NCBI RefSeq assembly: GCF_041296385.1
Contig: NC_091017.1
Coordinates: 8,984,001-9,048,000, forward strand
DNA: 64,000 nucleotides
DNA from: Aphelocoma coerulescens
Lineage: Eukaryota; Chordata; Aves; Passeriformes; Corvidae
Reading direction: 5' to 3'
Positions 13,352 through 23,400 of the stretch are shown here, piece after piece. The notes below the pieces were generated by a model. The model was not told the DNA's origin, did not search any database, and saw nothing but the letters and a program-made list of their open reading frames with translations. The position numbers and the translations under genes are program-made. Positions within the stretch are counted from its first letter, which is position 1. Each line of letters opens with the position of its first letter.

Positions 13352-14131
13352 ATCACCTTGGTGTTTGCTAGCTTCTTCATTGCTTCATGCATCATCTCTC
13401 GGTACTTATCCTCCTCTTGGGGCTGACCCCTGGCAGCCCTGGCTGGCTCTGGCTCTGCGGGTGACAAAGCCGTAGAGACTGCTTCGCAGTTGGATGATGA
13501 TCCGCTGTCCAGCAGAGGGGGGTAGCGCACTGCCATTTTTGGCTGGCAGCTAGGACCGCTTGCTTCTCCTCTGCTTGCCTGCGCCCCGCCCCCAGAGTTG
13601 GGAGGGTCTACTTCCACTTTTGCTACCAGTTCTCCCTCAGGCTTCTGTGGGGTAACTTCCTTCCCTGTCAGGTCCAGCAGCTCCCGCAGCGAGTGTACAG
13701 GCGCTGATGTCCCCTTCATCGGCCGACCCGCGGTCAGCCCAAAGAATCGTGCAACCCTGGACTCTGCCCTGGCCTCCGGCGACTGCTCTGTGAGACCCCC
13801 GTCTCTTTCTTTTCTGGGGCCGCCACCCCCCAGAGCCTCCATGGCTCCTGTGGCCACCTTCCTCTCTGCTTTCATTTCTGTGAGGGTATTAGTCACATGT
13901 TAATCCCAGAGCTTTAGCTTCTTTACCTTGCTTTCCACCCTCAATTGTGAACTGCCATAGTCTGTTTCCAACTTCCCACCACTCCTTGGTCGAAAACAAA
14001 AGCCAAGTGCATTTCAAAAACCCTTGTTCCCGGGCCCACATTATTAGGGCATAGAGATCTCGATCTTTTACAGTCTCGCCTCTCTTAGAGAGGATACTGG
14101 CTAGGAGACGAGTTGCAGCCTCGTATTCCAT
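13330..14131 (-). pseudogene. gag: gag 5' part, frameshifted
   Basis: The first ATG after the leader is at 14131-14129, just downstream of a consensus splice donor, and opens a frame (MEYEAATRLL...) that ends in TAA just before 13889. The same frame is open further upstream only back to a TAA next to 14188, without another ATG. It looks like a matrix domain: basic and helical, with repeated Trp (KEWWEVGNRLWQFTI). A one-base shift near 13896 leads into a second frame, 13896-13330 (188 codons), rich in Gly, Ser, Pro and charged residues with RYPPLLDSG, as expected of the linker region between matrix and capsid. The capsid major homology region and the Cys-His zinc boxes of nucleocapsid are not seen. 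Assignment to gag rests on position and composition; I cannot name the closest virus. Confidence 0.75.
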
Positions 14132-14136
14132 AGCTG

Positions 14137-14145
14137 ACTTACCTG
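14137..14145 (-). promoter_or_regulatory. Proviral 5' splice donor
   Basis: ACTTACCTG on the plus strand reads CAG|GTAAGT on the minus strand, a perfect consensus donor. The exon side ends at 14143. It lies in the leader, with five bases between the donor hexamer and the gag ATG at 14131, the place a retrovirus uses to make spliced env RNA. Confidence 0.7.
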
Positions 14146-14261
14146 CGGGGATTCGCTTGGCCGCACGAGCTCCGGTCTCCAGCACCACTTAGCTTTTTGC
14201 CAGGACACTCCTGCTCCAGCTCTCCAGGCTCCTCACTGTCGGTGCGATGATTCAGAGTCTT

Positions 14262-14380
14262 GCCGTGTTTAGGTGAACCGCATTTAAACAAAACAAGCCG
14301 CGTTTTGGTGAACCACATTTAAGCAAAGAAAAATGCATTTAAGCGAACCGCATTTAAGCAAAACCAACCGCATTTAAGCA
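14262..14380 (-). repeat. Tandem repeats in the proviral leader
   Basis: Five copies of a 15-bp unit, best form AACCGCATTTAAGCA on the plus strand (TGCTTAAATGCGGTT on the minus), start at 14276, 14311, 14331, 14346 and 14366. Units 4 and 5 are identical; unit 3 begins AAATG instead of AACCG. A larger unit of about 35 bp beginning GCCGYGTTT is also duplicated (14262-14296 and 14297-14330). The array lies between the primer-binding site and the splice donor, where retroviruses keep dimerisation and packaging signals. Confidence 0.85.
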
Positions 14381-14395
14381 AGTAAGATTACTCAA

Positions 14396-14413
14396 GTCCC
14401 TGCTCAGACACCA
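14396..14413 (-). promoter_or_regulatory. Primer-binding site, tRNA-Lys-like
   Basis: On the minus strand the 18 bases read TGGTGTCTGAGCAGGGAC, starting two bases downstream of the 5' LTR edge at 14416. Position and the TGG start fit a primer-binding site. It matches the common lysine-tRNA (Lys3) site at 14 of 18 positions, and all four differences are transitions. It does not fit the tryptophan site typical of alpharetroviruses. The tRNA identity is an inference. Confidence 0.65.
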
Positions 14414-14415
14414 GG

Positions 14416-14744
14416 GGTTAGGGACCGAGTCCGGAGAGCTGGCCAGATAAACGACATGTACACCGATATGATTAAGCATCGTTCTCTGTTTATTGTTCAA
14501 CTATGCCAACTTATCTCTACTTTTGCAAAGATTCATGCCCAGTCCTTCTAGACAGCCTCTAATCAGTGGGGGACCCGACCAGTGTATAACTTTGCCAAGG
14601 ACTCTGAGGGCTGCCTGCAGCCAGGTACTTTCCAGGCCTGCCTGCAGCCAGGGGCCTGTTCAGGGGCTTTCCCTCAGCAACCCTGGGTTGTCCAATCTTT
14701 CCAGGAGTATCATATGCCCTTGTTCCATAAGGAATCCCTCTGCA
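14416..14744 (-). repeat. 5' LTR of the deleted provirus
   Basis: Partner of 12152-12480, same length, ungapped. On the minus strand it starts TGCAGAGGG and ends CCCTAACC; the terminal A of the usual CA has become C. AATAAA on the minus strand is kept at 14489-14494. A clear TATA box is not visible. Confidence 0.95.
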
Positions 14745-14951
14745 ACCCTCTATGTTCTTTGATGGAAAGAATTCAAGGGGTAACAAAACTGATACAGCAC
14801 AGTTCTCAAATGTGAAAGATTACCTGATCAATAAAGACTAAAGTAAAATGTCCTTATATCAGCTTGAGGCCTGAATCTGTGGTGGTTCTTTCTTCAAGCA
14901 CCATATTTCTCCTACTTGATTTGTTTGAAGAAAAAAAAATTAATTAGAATT
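14745..14951. other. Spacer between provirus and next solo LTR
   Basis: 207 bp of apparently unique sequence separate two independent insertions. It begins with the right-hand target duplication of the provirus (14745-14750) and ends with the left-hand one of the LTR at 14952 (GAATT, 14947-14951). Confidence 0.6.
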
Positions 14952-15224
14952 TGTGCTGGTTTTGGCTGGGGTAGAGTTGATTTCCTTCCCAGTGGCTGGA
15001 CTGGGGTTCTGGTTTGGATTTGTGCTGAACACAGGGTTGATAATAGAGATGTTTTTGTTATTGCTGAGCAGGGCTTACACAGAGCCAAGGCCTTTGCTGC
15101 TTTTTGTGTCAGCTATGCTGGTGAGGAAGTTGGGGGTGCCTGGGAGGGTGGGAGGAGACACAGCCCAGATAGGTGACCCCAACTGACCAAAGGGATATTC
15201 CAGACCATGTGACACCATGCTCAG

Positions 15225-15232
15225 TATATAAA
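15225..15232 (+). promoter_or_regulatory. TATA box in solo LTR copy 2
   Basis: TATATAAA, about 273 bases from the LTR start, followed by a purine-rich stretch. This is the likely former U3 promoter; nothing shows that it is active now. Confidence 0.6.
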
Positions 15233-15413
15233 GTGGGGAGGAAAAGGAAGAAGGGGGGGAAATTTGAAATAATGACATCTGTCCTCCCAAGTCAGCATTA
15301 GGTGTGATGGGGCCCTGCTCTCCTGGAGATGGCTGAGCACCTGCCTGCCCATGGGAAGCAGTGAATTAATGCCTTGGTTTGCTTTGCTTGTGTCCATTGC
15401 TTTTGCTTTCCCT

Positions 15414-15419
15414 ATTAAA
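15414..15419 (+). terminator. Poly(A) signal variant in solo LTR copy 2
   Basis: ATTAAA, about 190 bases downstream of the TATA box and 129 bases before the LTR end, so the U3-R-U5 order is sensible. Confidence 0.5.
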
Positions 15420-15553
15420 CTGTCTTTATCTCAACCCATGAGTTTTCTTGCTTTCACCCTTCCCATTCTCTCGCCAGGATCCCACGGGTAAGAGGATGAG
15501 TGAGCAGCTGTGTGGTACCTGGCTGCTGGCTGGGGTTAAACCATGACAGAATT

Positions 15554-18269
15554 AATATAAATTTGCTTCTGTTCAGTCCCAGACAAACATGGCCCTAGAT
15601 GTAGCATTGTAAACCAGATTAGTTTTCACTAGAACTGTAAAAGGCAGTGCTTGCTAGAGTTTCTAGCTGCCCTCTGTTTTCCTTTTGCCTGGAGAGTACA
15701 GCTTGGTTAAGGAAGAACTGGTTTTTTTGGGGTGTGTTTTGTTTGTGTGTGTGGTTTGTTTTGGGTTTTTTTTAACTGTTCATACAGTAGAGTTTGAGTA
15801 GAACCTAAGAAATTGTCACACCACAGTGACTGCAGACTGAATAATCCCCATCAAGAGGCAAAGATGAGGTAGTGGTGATCTCGTCTCAGACTGCAACCAA
15901 TGCCAGAGTCTACCCAGGTAGTTCTGTTCCACATATGATCACTTAATTTTGCAGTGGTGTTATAAACATAAGTGTGCCAAAAACATTCTTTATGGAGGCA
16001 AACTGACTATAGTCCTTAGGAGATCATTTCAGGGAAATAAATGCCATTTACCACCCGAATGGTAACAGTGACTTTGCAAATATTCCCCTATAGGACCAAA
16101 CCAAGCAAATTAAATGAAGTTGAGGCAAACCAGTTCAGTAATTTTAGAATAATAAACAATGGAAATGCCATTTTCACATATGGGCAACTGAACTTGTATG
16201 GTGTTTTTGCTGTTGTTCTTTTTTATTAAATAAAGGTGAGTCAGGTTACTCAGAGGTATGCAGCACTTCAGTAGGAATTCAGTAGCAATTCTTTACATAA
16301 AAGGTAATTTACTTAACTTGTCCATTTTCAGGTTTTATTTATACCATTGCTGCAAGACAGAACATTTTAAAGTTCCGCTCCTCAAGGTGAATGCTGTTGT
16401 ATTCTTATTTATTATATTTTTGTGTATTCAGTCCTTTCCCTGTGAATAAAATGTGTGAATGTCCATGACTTTCATACTGTGAAAAAGGTGAGAACTTCAA
16501 CAATGAATCAGAGAAATCAAAGGCTGAAGTCTTATAAGCATGAAATATTGGTTTTGTACCACAGCAACACTGCAGAGAATTTTCATTAGGGCCATGCCCC
16601 AAAGAAGAACTCCCTTATTCCTGCTTCTTATGCTAACCTTTAAACTCATGGCAAATCAGAGAGATGAGCTCTCCCTCTTAGGGCAACCAGTAATACAAAG
16701 AATTTTGTCAGTGTAATTTAGGAGAATCCTAAGATTTAGCTAGAGGTGTGGGTGTTTTTTGTTGCTGGATTTTTTTTAACATAGGACACAGTTATACAAA
16801 TACATCATTCCACTTAACTATCTAATTTTATTAGATTTTTTAAAATTTTTCTTCTATATTTAGTTAATTATGTGGTTAGGGACAAGCAGTTAATAGCATG
16901 GTAAACCCAAACGATACCTCTTAATATTTCATAAACCAACTCTTTTATGACTCTTTCATTTTGCATATATGTAAATTTTGCAAGTCTCTATTTTGTGTGC
17001 CAAAAAAAGACAAGATGTGGCCACAAAGTTAAAAACAGACAGGTAATTAACAGTAATTGACACTTAGTGAGAAGTTAAAAAGGTAGCTTTTAACTCTTTA
17101 CTTACTTAACCACAACTTTTGTTTCATATTATAGTTGAACATTAATATATTAAAAAAACAGACAAGTTACACCTGTAGTTTTAACTGAGGAAGAGGGTAC
17201 TAAACATGTATGAAATGTAATAGCATTAGTATACATCCTCCAAGAATGTTAAAAAAGCATTGGAAACAAACGAACTATAAATATTTCGTTGTACATTTGC
17301 AGTCATTGCATTTCTTAACTTTAGTCGTTAAGCATTAATCTGTTTTGCTAAAATGATACAGCTTAAAATAATAAATGGATCAAAATATATCAAATATAGG
17401 AAACCATTTCTAAAAGGAAAAAAGAACATGAAAATTAATTGACAGATTTAGTTGCTGCCAGACAGATTTTAAAAATTACTTTAAACCTCTTCTGACACCT
17501 GAATACATCTTTAAATACCTTCTGGCAGCTCTTCAGCCTTCTTAGTATAGGAGCAGCATGAAAGATGAGACCTTATAATAGTGCTAGGAACTACTATGCA
17601 GTGTATAATGTGCAAAAGTTGAAATCATATTTAAGTATTGCCTGTAAACTGGTTTATCTTCCAGAAGAGAACCCTGTAGCTTACAGAACATATCAACAGC
17701 CAGAGTTTTTTGGTTTTTTTTTAAATTTTGGGGCTGTTAGCAGTGATATAAAGTATTTAAAAACAAATCCAGTCTAGGCTCCTGTTAGAGCTGTGTGACC
17801 CACAACTCTGAAGAGCCATTTTCCCTCATCCTGCACTGTGCTGGCCCTGGAGCCTGTGCCATGATGAGCTGAGAGGCAGAGGCTGCTGCTGTTTGTCTGA
17901 GCTCTATCTGGCAAAAGCTCTCACCTGCAGCATGGGAGGCTTCATCCTGCTTGTGGGAGAAGGACAGGCAGCCTAAGCCCATGATTTAATTCCTGCTCTT
18001 CTGGATGAAAGTAGACTTTAGACTGCTCTTTGAGAGTTTTTGGAAATGACTACAACTTTAGACAGGTAGGAAAACTTCTCCTTTTATGCTTAATCACAGG
18101 CTGATGCAAAGTTGCTGTGCTTGGCAGCTGTGTGCTGACCTCTTTGAAGTGGACAAGGCAGGGCACTGCCGTGCCCTCGGTGAGGGTAATTCATACATGT
18201 TCAGCACCAGCCTGGTGTACTCAGTAGTTTGTGTTATGTTGCACTCATTGACTTCTATTTTTTGGTTTG
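15554..18269. other. Unassigned non-coding sequence
   Basis: Starts with flank of the solo LTR. A G/T-rich tract lies at 15721-15773. A more GC-rich 200-bp patch at 17780-17985 stands out from its surroundings but matches no repeat I know and holds no convincing exon. Splice-like signals flank 16431-16488, but all three frames contain a stop. Confidence 0.5.
15721..15773. repeat. G/T-rich low-complexity tract
   Basis: Nearly pure G and T with a short (GT) run in the middle, similar in composition to 6204-6258. Confidence 0.8.
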
Positions 18270-18355
18270 CAGAGTCACTTAGGTTGGAAGGAACTCTGTT
18301 CAAGCAGGGTCAGCTTAGAGCAGGTTTTCAAGGACTCAGTCCAAACCTGACTGCA
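18270..18355 (-). mobile_element. CR1 LINE 3' fragment
   Basis: The plus strand reads AGAGTCACTTAGGTTGGAAG followed by CAAGCAGGGTCAGCTTAGAG and AGCAGGTT..CAAGGACTCAGTCCAAAC. These are typical phrases of an avian CR1 3' region in reverse complement, so the LINE runs on the minus strand with its 3' end near 18270. Only about 85 bp remain, with internal loss after GGAACT. A 135-codon plus-strand open frame crosses it and is not a gene. Confidence 0.8.
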
Positions 18356-20373
18356 CAAATAAGTTCTCCGGATCACTTGTTCTTGTGTTTGACCACAGTA
18401 AAAGCATGCTTTCCTGTGTTTGGATGGAATTTCATGGTTTTACTACTTTTTATTTGTTTTAACTTGTTTTTCATGGTTTGTAGTTTTCGCTGACTGCCTT
18501 TTTCTCCTGTTAGTGTGTGTTACTGAGAAAAGCCTGGCTGCTCCTCCTCCATTCCCTTGCATCAGGTATTCATACACAATGAGAAGATCTCCCTGAGCCT
18601 TCTCCCCAGTCTGTGCTCTCAGGCTGTGCTCATATGAATGATGCTTCAGTTCCTTTATTGTCTGTGTTAATCATATCCAAAAGACATCACAGCTAGTCCA
18701 CAGCAGATGGAGCACCAAACTTAAAATGTTACCTTTTCAACAAATATAACTCCCAGAGGTTCTAGTTAAGACACTGGATATGTAACAGAGGCATGCAGGT
18801 GAACCAGGGAATATTGAAATTACTTATACCTGGATGACCTGTGGAAGAAGGAAATCTTTGTAGCTGCTATATCTAGTTAGTAATGAGAAGTCCAGCTTTC
18901 TATTTTCAAGCTAGGAGAATTAAAATGAACGTGTTTGGTAATAGATCTTGGAAGGAGATAACTGTGACTGCCAAAGATCAGCCATTCACAGAGGTAACAT
19001 GACATGGAATTTTGTGTTCTGCTAATGAAATCGGTGATTAACACTCCTAAGGGTCACCTAACACAGGCAAGAGATGTTCTCCAGTTGGATGAATTGTCAA
19101 CCCACTGCTGACCATTAGAGAAAAGAAAAAAAAAAATAAAATTAGCCCAGAGGGTGGAAGATAATATGGTTTTGATTACATACAGAGCTCAGGAGAAAAA
19201 GTCACAAAACCAACCCCTTTCCAGGGAAAAAAACACTCCACAAACCAAACCAGAAATAGTGATTTATTCAGGCAGCAAATGTGCACCTGTTTATTTGAAC
19301 TAAAACCTGCATTTCCAAACTGAATTTGAAAATTAGTTTGGCAAAGGAAAAGAAAGTTTTGAAATGTCAAAATAATTCTGTTTCATCATTCCGAACTGAA
19401 GCATTTCTAGTATCTTAAGCCAGTGTCTAGGGAACTGACCTGTAATCTTTTTCTAATTCATAAGATGGGCTTGAACTCAGGCATCTAACCCTCAAAAGCA
19501 GCCAGAGGCCTTCCAATATGGACCTTTCTTTGACTTAGCAGTTGAAAGCCATCTATCTAGATCAATCCTAACTATTCAATAAGGAATAAGAGAGACTCAA
19601 TAGCCTGTCACATTCTGTAACATCCAGTGTATTTTAAAAAAGAATAAGAGGGGGGGAAAAAGACCCCAAAATGCTTCTATTCTGGGTCAATTCTTCTGAA
19701 TTTTTTTCTTTGATTATTCAAGTCAGTAGCTAAATTGAAAAATCAATTATTTACACATCTGTAACTACATGCTTCCCTTTTTTCAGCCAAGTGTTGGATA
19801 TGGGCATTCACCAGCTTCCCTTCTAGCCTGCGATACACAACCTCCCATCCCTCACCCTGGTTTTATGGAGGAGAGACTGTGTGATAGCTTAATGGAGAGT
19901 GTATCAGCCATTATGAAAAACCTGCAGGCCTGTTGGAGTCTCATTTCTTTATTGAAGTCACAGAGTTCTTCATTACAGAAGGGACAGAAAGTCATTCTAT
20001 GATGTTTTGGGGGGAGGGGAGGAGTTTCCCCCACACAATCACTGATTATTTATGAACGATTTATGGAGCTAAATGAAAACTTGTGGAGCAGTTTCTATGA
20101 AAGATTAAGATATTGGAGAGGTCTGACTAGAAAGTAGGACATGGATCATTTGCATATTTCTCCATCAAAATGGCAGTCTTAACTGTCTGCATGTAATAGC
20201 AGAAGTTTGAATGAAAAATCAGAAACTTTTCTTCAGCACTATTGTTTAAGATTCATAGCATTGAGGTCAGACAATTAATTGCCTTGTAAATCATTAGGGC
20301 ATCAACAGTGTGGGTGTTCAGGAGGAAACTTGGGCAGTCTTAGGGTAGTAGTGTCACGAGGGCTTGTAAAAGT
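18356..20373. other. Unassigned non-coding sequence
   Basis: AT-rich with short A runs near 19125 and no recognisable element. A poly-G/A patch lies at 19648-19660. Confidence 0.5.
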
Positions 20374-20430
20374 GCCTGAGCTAGATGACCTGAGAAATGC
20401 CTTCTGACTTAAGACACTACAATACTACAG
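20374..20430 (+). mobile_element. Decayed CR1 LINE 3' tail
   Basis: GAGCTAGATGACCTGAGAAA then CCTTCTGACTTAAGACACTA matches the general form of an avian CR1 end (xGGACTAGATGACCT..AG..CCCTTCCAACxTxAGACATTCTAT). The terminal octamer repeat is degraded. Short and diverged, so less certain than the other CR1 pieces. Confidence 0.5.
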
Positions 20431-23400
20431 TCTAAATGACCAGTGGATGTGTTTTAAATACAGAATCTGCTCAGGTAAGCTCTTTAATAAATGCCATCTC
20501 CTTTCTAACTCCTTAAAAGTGGATACTGATTGTCATCCCATATTCTTATTGTTAATAAATTCTTTGCAAACACAAAGATCAAGTATACAAGATTATTTGA
20601 ACATTTCTTTGCTGTCCTCTGCTTAATAAAACAAGCAAAAGCAAGTGAATAGCAATCGCACATACAAAAGACACAGCACTATTCATAAAGCATATTGCTT
20701 CCTTAGATTCCCCAAATTCTAATTAGAACTTTACAAAGCAATAACAAAGATAGCAACTGGATTCTAAACTAATAATTCTAAGCTCTGTGCCAACAGGAAA
20801 GCCCCAGTGTCAGTAAAATAATACAAGACACCTGTTTTATATGGTACACATCAAAAGCAAGCCCCAAGGACAATAACTTTCAATATAATAATTATTAAAT
20901 GTTTATTAGCCAAAGCTCAAAATATCAAGATATGTATTGTAGTAGAGAAACAACTATCTCCCAGGCACACAAAATCTTTCTATTTTGATGATTAAAACTT
21001 TGGTTGCCAATAATCTTGTGGCCCAAGGTAGCAGGTGTTATTACTGTACTTAGAAAGTAATAAAAGGATATTTCTTATCATTCAGTTTTCCTATTTATAA
21101 TTTAAACTACACTCCTGTCTGTTTGAAATTAAATTCTTAAATTAAATACTTTATAGCTTTTTCATTCTCCTGGAGATAACAAAATTCCTAATACAAAAAA
21201 AAAAAGTCTATTGAAAAAATCCACAGAGGGTTTCAAACACAAACTTTGTAAAAGTGCGTTATTATTTTGCAGATACACAACTACAACTTGAGTAAGTCCA
21301 GTTCTTGCACCAAACAAAATTGTGCTTAAATCCAGATGAAAACTTTAAACCTCTTCTCTTGTTTTACTAGGAAAGAATATCCAACAATAAACGGAGCTAT
21401 ATTATTGCCCGCTTCTCCTTCAGGCCCACTTTATTAAATTCCTCCAAGCATAAATTGGGACAGGGAATTTAATTTGGATCTCCAGTATCATAAAAGAAGG
21501 GTAAAGCAATAAATTATAAATAAATTAGAGCATGTATCGGACTTTCACCAGTAAAGAAGGAAGGAAGAAAGGAATAAACCTTTCTTGTGATTAGTACTGC
21601 TCTGATAGATCACACACATGAAGCCTCTTTTTGATTGCTGCTGCTCTTTACTTGCTTACACCTAACAAGGAGGTGGGCTAATTGAGGCAGAGGTTTTTAA
21701 ACTGGGGAAGAAGTGCTTGAAGTGATAGTGAACTGAGAATCAGTAGGGATGTTTCCAGTCTTTCCTGCTGTGGGAGGAACAGTAGTAGGAACTGGAGCTG
21801 TTTCTGCTGGAGTGGTGCTATGTATCTGCTGCAGACTCCTTACCTTTGGGTATAGCTCAACCTACAGATGATGTTAGTGTTCCTGGAGGCAAAAAACATC
21901 GTGCTAAAAGGATGTGTCCTGTGGCATGAAGGGGCTTTCTTAATGGAGAACAGAGGTTACTAAGCTACAGTTGTAAGAAGTAGGTTCAGACTGCCCTTGG
22001 ATTGAGTGATTGCTGCTGATTCCATTTAAACAAAAGCAAAACCCACTGAGCAGGAATATAATGTTTTTAAATATAGAACTTTGATAAGTCAGTAGTACTA
22101 AGTTAATGAAATCAGCTAGTTCCTTAAATAAGGCTTTGGAATCACTGTAAATCAATTAAAATGAAAAATGGTTGGAGAGGAACTTCTATAACAAAACAAA
22201 TGAAAGTGAGATTTTGGAATTAATCAGGGCATATGAGGGGAAGAAAAAGGAGGCAATGTTGAGAGAGAAAGTAAGCATTGCTCTAGATAAAAAAGTACAT
22301 TCATATATGCCAAAAAAAATAGTTATAAACCAAGTGCACTAATGTTGAAATGCTCAACGATGTAATAGGTTTTGAAAGCAGTTTTTCAACGAGGTTCCCA
22401 TACCACCTAAGGGCAATGTTGATAACTATCTGCTACAACCCTTAAACTTTAAAATACTTCTCTGTACATGAGATAAAAAGACAGAAAGCAGCAAAAAAAA
22501 AAAAGAATCCCATGTTTTCTATAGCTTCCTGGGTGTTCTAATAGCTTGGAAAAGCTGATACTCTGATATTCCCATTTACAGTCTTGTTATATTTTATCTT
22601 TGCCACTGTACTTTCCCAGAACTTGTTGTTACAGGAGTACACAGGAAGTGCTTGCTGGCTGAAATTCCACCTGTTTGTAATCTACTTTCAATCATTCAAG
22701 GCAGAATTGGGTATCTAACTAATAATTTCTTTAATGAACAGAGCATCCTATGAGGTACTGAGAGCCTTTTACCTCTCAGTAACATAGATGAAAGCTGGAG
22801 CCACCTTGCTGCGTTGGAATTTTTGCATTTAATATAGACACCTTGAATTTATTTGTGAGGAATGGACTACACCTTTTTCAAAACACAATGAATATAAAAA
22901 TTTAATGTGGGGTACTTTCTTAGCCATTTATTATCTTTTCTTAGGTTTATTTAATTTCTGATTGAAGCAAACAACTATGTGCTCTTGTGATACATCTGGT
23001 CTGACAAGAAAGATGTAGGACAAAATATATTTTAAATACTATTTTTTTTCTCCTTACTCAAATTAATCTACTTTTAAAGTTTGTTAGAAGGGAAATTTGT
23101 CTCTAATCCAACAGAGATTTTCTTTTTTTCAAATGAAGGTCTGATCCAGTAAGTGAGTCTGTAAAATTCATGTTTTTGCTTCAATAATTTTTAGACTGTT
23201 TACACCCGGTTTACAATGAAATGATGAGAGTTTTATTTCAAAACTGCCAAGAAAACAGTGATTTGAATCAGGGTGAATGATTTCCATTTTATGCATCTTC
23301 AGAGATTACAAAGACTGTGTTAGATAAGTCTCATGCTGCAGCAGCACAACCATTTCAGTTTGTCTTCAAAGTGCTATTTGAATTCACGGTCTTGCACAGA

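Larger units (their letters stand above)
12152..14744 (-). mobile_element. Internally deleted endogenous retrovirus
   Basis: A complete but shortened provirus lies on the minus strand: 5' LTR 14416-14744, primer-binding site, repeat-bearing leader, splice donor, gag 5' part, env 3' part, purine tract and 3' LTR 12152-12480. Total length is 2593 bp, so the internal part is only about 1.9 kb where a replicating retrovirus would have roughly 7 kb. No protease, reverse transcriptase, RNase H or integrase frame is present, and capsid was not recognised. The 6-bp flanks ATCCTC (12146-12151) and ACCCTC (14745-14750) match at five of six positions, as expected for an aged target duplication. Six-bp duplications and an alpharetrovirus-like envelope point to a class II (alpha/beta-like) avian element. 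The coding parts carry frameshifts and stops. It can be no more than a defective element. Confidence 0.93.
14952..15548 (+). mobile_element. Solo LTR, TGTG...CATGACA family, copy 2 (best preserved)
   Basis: 597 bp from TGTGCTGGTTTTGGCTGGGG to GGTTAAACCATGACA, with intact TG...CA ends and a perfect 5-bp target duplication GAATT at 14947-14951 and 15549-15553. Five-bp duplications are usual for ERVL-type elements, and the sequence resembles LTRs common in songbird genomes; I do not assign a database name. It keeps a TATA box at 15225-15232 and a poly(A) signal variant at 15414-15419. No internal region follows, so it is a solo LTR left by recombination between two LTRs. It is the reference for copies 1 and 3. 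Confidence 0.95.

Noticed and set aside
16431..16488. Splice-flanked candidate exon
   Set aside because: All three frames contain a stop codon.
17780..17985. GC-richer patch as an LTR or exon
   Set aside because: No terminal TG...CA structure, target duplication, splice-site pair or familiar phrase was found.
18086..18493. 135-codon plus-strand frame as a gene
   Set aside because: It runs through a decayed CR1 fragment at 18270-18355 and has no motif.
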